Origin: a virus
IMG/VR virus record: IMGVR_UViG_3300046171_000255
Span: 1-28,967 of that record
DNA: 28,967 nucleotides
Reading direction: 5' to 3' (one strand)
Each line of letters begins with the position of its first letter. Position 1 is the stretch's first letter. The translations under genes and the position numbers were made by a program. The notes below the pieces were generated by a model. That model made no database searches and was not told where the DNA came from. It saw only the letters and a program-made list of their open reading frames with translations. This document shows, piece by piece, positions 24,833 to 28,967 of this stretch.

Positions 24833-25514
24833 TTTTTACAAAAGTCAAACGACAGACATTCAAGTAAGAGAAGTTTGGAACACTGAACAAGTTCTTTTTA
24901 CGATTTGTCCAACGACCTACAAGGGAAAGACCTTGCTCTTTTGCCAAAGCGATGATGGAAGATGGTTTCATAAACTCACCAACATCAGTATTCATATTAA
25001 CATCCGAGGATATAATAACATGACCACCCGGTTTCAGGCAACGGTTAATCTCTCTAAAGATTTTAGTAAACTGCTGCTCACCATCTGGACATACACCACT
25101 AGGTCCGCAGAAGTGAGCATATGCACAGAGATCAATGAAAACATCAATACTCCCATCTTCTACCGTAGGGAACCAGTCAAAGGCATTTGAGTTAACCATA
25201 TTGACATTACTTCCTTCACAGTCATGGTCAAGACGACCACCACACACAGGGGTGTCTACACCAGTCACATCATTACCCCAAGAGTCAATAATATGAGGAA
25301 CACATCCTCTAGCACATCCAAGGTCTACCACCTTTACACCATTATCTGGATACAGTTCTTGGAACCTCTCCAGAACACTAATCCATTTGATGATGGCATC
25401 AGTCTTAGTCCACAAGTCTTGATGAGGAAAGTTTTGAGGATATTCCCTCGCTGCCATTACATTTAATGAGTGATCTAAATCACCAAGATTAAACAGAGTA
25501 TTAGTAATAGTCAT
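24825..25514 (-). CDS. Class I SAM-dependent methyltransferase
   Basis: A 229-residue methyltransferase. Motif I is VKVVDLGCARGCVPHI (residues 60-75), followed by VTGVDTP for the ribose-binding acid, the strand GSIDVFIDLCAYAHF and the late motif CLKPGGHVIISSD. This is the standard core of O- or N-methyltransferases. It overlaps the sulfotransferase-like stop by four bases and the GT6 ATG by eight bases, placing it directly in the fucose/GT6 segment. Likely it methylates a sugar hydroxyl, but nothing in the sequence sets the substrate. Confidence 0.86.
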   Translation of the reverse strand: MTITNTLFNLGDLDHSLNVMAAREYPQNFPHQDLWTKTDAIIKWISVLERFQELYPDNGVKVVDLGCARGCVPHIIDSWGNDVTGVDTPVCGGRLDHDCEGSNVNMVNSNAFDWFPTVEDGSIDVFIDLCAYAHFCGPSGVCPDGEQQFTKIFREINRCLKPGGHVIISSDVNMNTDVGEFMKPSSIIALAKEQGLSLVGRWTNRKKNLFSVPNFSYLNVCRLTFVKNA

Positions 25515-26164
25515 TTGATATGAAATTCAGGAAGTGAGTTATACAGTTCAGTAGCATCCTTTAGAATAGAAGTAAATTCATCCTTCATATCATCTGGGAT
25601 GAGGTCAATCGTAGAGTTTCTATCTCTCTGAACATATTGCTCAGGAACTTTCTTTTGACCTAAGAAGTCAACGAATATTTCTTTCCCATATTTCCACTGA
25701 ACATCTGACTTGACACAGAGAACTGGGTATTTGATCTGTCTTTGTGTCCAGTTGTATATATGTTCATATGTCATGAACCAGTCTTGACCACCTCTTACAT
25801 ATTCTTCTAAAGAATATTTTTTTACAAACTGAGGATGAACCCGATAGATTTCTTTTGTCTGTGGATGAATTTCTACATTATCAGTCCGCGTAGGATGTAG
25901 AGGAAGACCTTTATTCTCAATATGAGTGACTGGCATATCCCTACGAAAGATAGAGATAATAGATTGAACGGGGTCACCCATCACAAAGATTGCTTTCTCA
26001 ATCTCATCATAAACTGGTGGATACAGAGTGTGCTTACATCGTCCAAAGTTAATACCTTGGTGAAAATGATCTCGGTTACTTTCAATCCCAAGACCGTTAA
26101 TGATTTTGAATAGTTGACTAGAGGCACAACCACCAATACTATTCAATACTGTTACTTCTTCCAT
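25511..26164 (-). CDS. Sulfotransferase-like protein
   Basis: A 217-residue protein with a modified P-loop NSIGGCASSQLFKI (residues 8-21) and the segment FVMGDPVQSIISIFRRDM (60-77), which has the Arg/Ser pattern used by sulfotransferases to bind the 3'-phosphate of PAPS. These suggest transfer of sulfate to a sugar, but the P-loop deviates from the classical form and the later helices are not diagnostic. I start at the ATG at 26164, which overlaps the GT11 stop by one base (TGATG); a start at 26188 would overlap more. It could instead be another P-loop transferase. Confidence 0.6.
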   Translation of the reverse strand: MEEVTVLNSIGGCASSQLFKIINGLGIESNRDHFHQGINFGRCKHTLYPPVYDEIEKAIFVMGDPVQSIISIFRRDMPVTHIENKGLPLHPTRTDNVEIHPQTKEIYRVHPQFVKKYSLEEYVRGGQDWFMTYEHIYNWTQRQIKYPVLCVKSDVQWKYGKEIFVDFLGQKKVPEQYVQRDRNSTIDLIPDDMKDEFTSILKDATELYNSLPEFHIK

Positions 26165-26967
26165 CAGATTACCTTCCAACCTTTGCAATATAAGTCTTTC
26201 AAATTATGTTTATCATCAGGAAACCACTTCTTAGGAGCAATCACCTTTCCGCGATTACCTAACCAAGCTGCCCACCAAGAGAATGAAGAGTTAGCAATAA
26301 TAAAGTCAGAACACATACTCATCAGACACTGATCAATATATCCACTATCATTTTCGGAAATCATAAACCGATCATCCTGAAAAAGGTCTTGCTCGTGACA
26401 CCAGGAAGAGTCATCAGAGAATACAATAACAGGAACGTCATATTCAAATTGCTTAAGTGCCTTCTTGTAATAAGACATATCAAGGGCACAGTGGTTTGAA
26501 TTTGTAAGATAATCCTTTCTACGAATATGAAGTCCAATGACTTGATCAACACCAAGACCATCAATCATCTCCTCACAAGGTTCACGAATTTCATCTTTGA
26601 ATGTAAAGTTGTGACGAATTTCTTGCTCTACATTCTTGAAATACTTTTCACTTTGAAAGAATCCCCAAATGTTTGTCCAATCAGGACATCTCTTATGTAA
26701 CTCTTCATTATAATGAAAGTTACCTTCAAACGCAGTAGGTCTTCCAACATCAATACTTTGAATATTCAGAACTGATGTTGTCTCCATAGTGAAACAATCA
26801 AACAGTTCTGTTCTATTAGGATTTCCTAGACCATCATCAACCGCATCCTGATAAAAGGGAAAACAATATTCCACACCCGTGTTAGCAGCAACACCACGGA
26901 GTGCTGCATATTGAAACATTTGATTACCAATACGTCCCAATCTTCCCAGATTGTTAAATCCAATCAT
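26164..26967 (-). CDS. Alpha-1,2-fucosyltransferase (GT11)
   Basis: A 267-residue GT11 fucosyltransferase. The motif GRLGRIGNQMFQYAALRG (residues 8-25) forms the start of the fold, VIGLHIRRKDYL (143-154) binds GDP-fucose, VIVFSDDSSWCHE follows, and FIIANSSFSWWAAWLG is the family's late motif. It transfers fucose from GDP-L-fucose to O-2 of galactose, the step that makes the H antigen in animals. It directly follows the GDP-fucose synthase gene, overlapping it by 14 bases, so donor and transferase are made together. Confidence 0.95.
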   Translation of the reverse strand: MIGFNNLGRLGRIGNQMFQYAALRGVAANTGVEYCFPFYQDAVDDGLGNPNRTELFDCFTMETTSVLNIQSIDVGRPTAFEGNFHYNEELHKRCPDWTNIWGFFQSEKYFKNVEQEIRHNFTFKDEIREPCEEMIDGLGVDQVIGLHIRRKDYLTNSNHCALDMSYYKKALKQFEYDVPVIVFSDDSSWCHEQDLFQDDRFMISENDSGYIDQCLMSMCSDFIIANSSFSWWAAWLGNRGKVIAPKKWFPDDKHNLKDLYCKGWKVI

Positions 26968-27889
26968 GATTTAAAAAATAATTGTAGGTTCGCTGAAGAC
27001 CTTCTTCAATACCAATCTGTGGATACCATCCAGTCTGCTTAATTCTAGAAACATCCATAACCTTACGCAACGTTCCGTTAGGTTTACTGGTGTCCCACAT
27101 TATAGCACCTGTGTAACCGACCACATCTGCGACGGTTTCTGCAAGGTTCTTAATAGTTATATCAGTTCCTGTACCCACATTAATGATGTTTTGTGGATCA
27201 TTATATTCATTCATCAGATGAACACAAGCATCAGCAAGATCATCCACATATAAGAACTCACGCATCGGAGAACCATCACCCCAGCAAGTTACAGTAGGTT
27301 GATTGGTTTCTTTTGCCTCATGGAATTTGCGAATAAGACCAGGAATAACATGAGAGTTTTCTGGATGAAAATTATCCTTCACACCATACAGATTACAAGG
27401 CATCACAGAGATAGCGTTGAACCCATACTGCTCATGATATGACTGACACATCTTGATACCAGCAATCTTGGCAATGGCATAAGCATCATTCGTTGGTTCT
27501 AGAGTACCGGTCAGCAATTGGTCTTCTTTGATGGGAATATTCGTATGCTTAGGGTAAATACACGATGAACCAAGAAAAAGAAGTTTCTTGGCACCAGTAT
27601 AGTAAGCAGCATCTATAACATTATTCTGAATCATCAGATTGTCATAGATGAACTCTGCCTTATGGTTTTGATTACCAATAATTCCACCAACCTTAGCCGC
27701 AGCAAGAAAAACAAAATCAGGTTGATGGATAGAGAACAAATTCTCTACTTGATCTTTTTCTCTAAGATCACATTCCTTACTAGGAATCATGACCAGATTC
27801 TTATGTCCCAGTTGACGAAGTTTACGAACAATAGCAGAACCAACCAGACCGTTGTGTCCTGCTACAAAAATTTTAGACTTATTGTCCAT
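26954..27889 (-). CDS. fcl: GDP-L-fucose synthase
   Basis: A 311-residue bifunctional epimerase/reductase that turns GDP-4-keto-6-deoxy-mannose into GDP-L-fucose with NADPH. The Rossmann nucleotide loop is [13 protein letters not shown], the catalytic Ser/Cys region is GSSCIYP (107-113), and Tyr137/Lys141 form YAIAK. The C-terminal [20 protein letters not shown] motif is typical. I begin at MDNKSK (27889); an upstream ATG at 27907 lacks a reason to be used and increases overlap with gmd. It overlaps gmd by 11 bases and precedes GT11, a three-gene fucose unit. Confidence 0.95.
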   Translation of the reverse strand: MDNKSKIFVAGHNGLVGSAIVRKLRQLGHKNLVMIPSKECDLREKDQVENLFSIHQPDFVFLAAAKVGGIIGNQNHKAEFIYDNLMIQNNVIDAAYYTGAKKLLFLGSSCIYPKHTNIPIKEDQLLTGTLEPTNDAYAIAKIAGIKMCQSYHEQYGFNAISVMPCNLYGVKDNFHPENSHVIPGLIRKFHEAKETNQPTVTCWGDGSPMREFLYVDDLADACVHLMNEYNDPQNIINVGTGTDITIKNLAETVADVVGYTGAIMWDTSKPNGTLRKVMDVSRIKQTGWYPQIGIEEGLQRTYNYFLNHDWI

Positions 27890-28880
27890 AAAGCACCATG
27901 TCCTCAATTAGTTCTTTAAACGAAATTTCAGGTTCCCAACCAAGTTTTTCTTTTGCCTTCGTGGCATCACCAAGTAAAGATTCAACTTCAGCAGGTCGAA
28001 AATACTTTTTACTAACCTTTATTATAGGGCGTTTAGTATTCCAATCATATCCCACTTCATTTATACCTTCACCCAACCATTCAAGGTTCATATTATAATG
28101 TCTTGCCGCCATTTCTGCAAACTCTCTAACAGAGTATTGTTTACCTGTTGCGATCACATAGTCATCGGGTTCATCCTGTTGTAGCATTAGCCACATCGCT
28201 TTGGCATAGTCTTTCGCGTGTCCCCAATCCCTTCTAGAATCGAGATTGCCGAGAGATAATACGTCTTGTTGTCCAGATGAAATTCGAGACAACCCAATGG
28301 TAATTTTTCTGGTGACAAAGGTTTCTCCCCGTCTTGGACTTTCGTGATTGAATAGTATTCCAGAACTTGCATGTAATCCATAAGACTCCCTATAGTTTTT
28401 AACAATCCAAAATCCATATAACTTTGCTACGCCATATGGAGAGCGTGGGTAGAATGGTGTTGTTTCGGTCTGTGGAACCTCCTGAACGAGTCCATAAAGT
28501 TCGCTAGTGGATGCTTGATAGATGCGTACAGTATCCTCCATACCAAGAATACGGACTGCCTCTAGAACTCTCAAAGTGCCTAAAGCATCAGTCTGTGCAG
28601 TATATTCCGGCAGTTCAAAAGAAACCTTCACATGACTCTGAGCACCAAGATTATAGATCTCATCAGGTTTGACCTTCTGAATCACCTTGATAATATTCGT
28701 AGAGTCTGTCAAGTCTCCATAATGAAGATGCAACCGTTGATAGATATGATCAATCCTATGAGTATTGATCAGAGAAGATCTCCGAATAATACCATGAACT
28801 TCATATCCCTTTTCGAGAAGAAGTTCTGCAAGGTAAGATCCATCTTGACCCGTAATACCAGTAATCAGGGCAGTTTTCAT
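27879..28880 (-). CDS. gmd: GDP-mannose 4,6-dehydratase
   Basis: A 333-residue short-chain dehydratase that oxidises GDP-D-mannose to GDP-4-keto-6-deoxy-D-mannose, the first step of GDP-fucose formation. Evidence: NAD(P)-binding [18 protein letters not shown], the catalytic STSELYG (124-130) and YXXXK at Tyr149/Lys153 in [12 protein letters not shown], the [18 protein letters not shown] loop and the [17 protein letters not shown] strand, all specific for GMD. The ATG overlaps the upstream stop by four bases. The same intermediate could also feed rhamnose or perosamine pathways, but the adjacent fcl points to fucose. Confidence 0.97.
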   Translation of the reverse strand: MKTALITGITGQDGSYLAELLLEKGYEVHGIIRRSSLINTHRIDHIYQRLHLHYGDLTDSTNIIKVIQKVKPDEIYNLGAQSHVKVSFELPEYTAQTDALGTLRVLEAVRILGMEDTVRIYQASTSELYGLVQEVPQTETTPFYPRSPYGVAKLYGFWIVKNYRESYGLHASSGILFNHESPRRGETFVTRKITIGLSRISSGQQDVLSLGNLDSRRDWGHAKDYAKAMWLMLQQDEPDDYVIATGKQYSVREFAEMAARHYNMNLEWLGEGINEVGYDWNTKRPIIKVSKKYFRPAEVESLLGDATKAKEKLGWEPEISFKELIEDMVLYGQ

Positions 28881-28967
28881 AGTTTGATCCAGCGTTCATT
28901 AGCGAGAGTCCATTCAACAACCTCTGCGATACGCTCTCGGATATCTTGAGGTTCCCAACCCATACGA
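28877..28967 (-). CDS. End of an NAD-dependent sugar epimerase/dehydratase-like gene (partial)
   Basis: The last 29 residues are visible ([20 protein letters not shown]...NERWIKL) before a stop that overlaps the gmd ATG by four bases (ATGA). The GWEP-(X)n-EVVEW-(X)n-W pattern is the usual closing helix of extended short-chain dehydrogenases acting on nucleotide sugars. Everything that would define the reaction lies outside the window. Confidence 0.6.
   Translation of the reverse strand, partial: RMGWEPQDIRERIAEVVEWTLANERWIKL

Overview
The window is a stretch of a marine T4-like cyanophage (cyanomyovirus) genome, probably infecting Synechococcus or Prochlorococcus. Every gene I can support is on the minus strand, so biological order runs from high to low coordinates. 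The assignment rests on the combination of photosystem II genes psbA and psbD, two high-light-inducible (hli) genes, plastocyanin, ferredoxin, a TalC-type transaldolase, a DoxX gene beside psbD, and a collagen-like tail fibre. No tRNA, CRISPR array, insertion sequence or origin was seen, and no gene-free stretch exceeds 300 bases.

Layout in transcription order. (1) 28967 to 13249: one tightly packed run of about 19 carbohydrate genes. It holds the end of a sugar epimerase-like gene, gmd and fcl (GDP-L-fucose synthesis), an alpha-1,2-fucosyltransferase (GT11), a sulfotransferase-like protein, a methyltransferase, a GT6 (ABO-type) transferase, a sugar/choline-kinase-like protein, a nucleotidyltransferase-HAD fusion, several glycosyltransferases, a NodU/CmcH carbamoyltransferase, a radical SAM enzyme, a second methyltransferase and a GT25 enzyme. 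(2) 13248 to 12026: a near-consensus sigma-70 promoter followed by hli and very small membrane-protein genes, several below usual ORF cut-offs. (3) 12022 to 8408: a promoter with overlapping early and late elements, then psbA, a terminator, psbD, doxX, small genes and a second terminator. (4) 8407 to 5561: a 2OG-Fe(II) oxygenase, petE, petF, talC, small genes and an HNH endonuclease. (5) 5503 to 465: a 1,084-residue collagen-like fibre, three tandem paralogous genes and a tail-assembly-chaperone-like gene. (6) 374 to 1: a GT2 glycosyltransferase behind its own sigma-70 promoter.

The photosynthesis genes would keep electron flow going in the infected host (D1, D2, hli, plastocyanin, ferredoxin) while TalC diverts carbon to the pentose phosphate pathway. 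The sugar block could build a fucosylated, decorated glycan. GDP-fucose synthesis, GT11 and GT6 together resemble the logic of histo-blood-group antigen synthesis; this is the most interesting candidate system in the window.

A strong caveat: psbA, psbD and three adjacent sugar genes each carry a single-base frameshift. Four of the five are one-base losses in short homopolymers and the fifth is a one-base gain. Repairing each restores the expected full-length protein, so sequencing or assembly error is the likeliest cause. I give the full spans for these genes.
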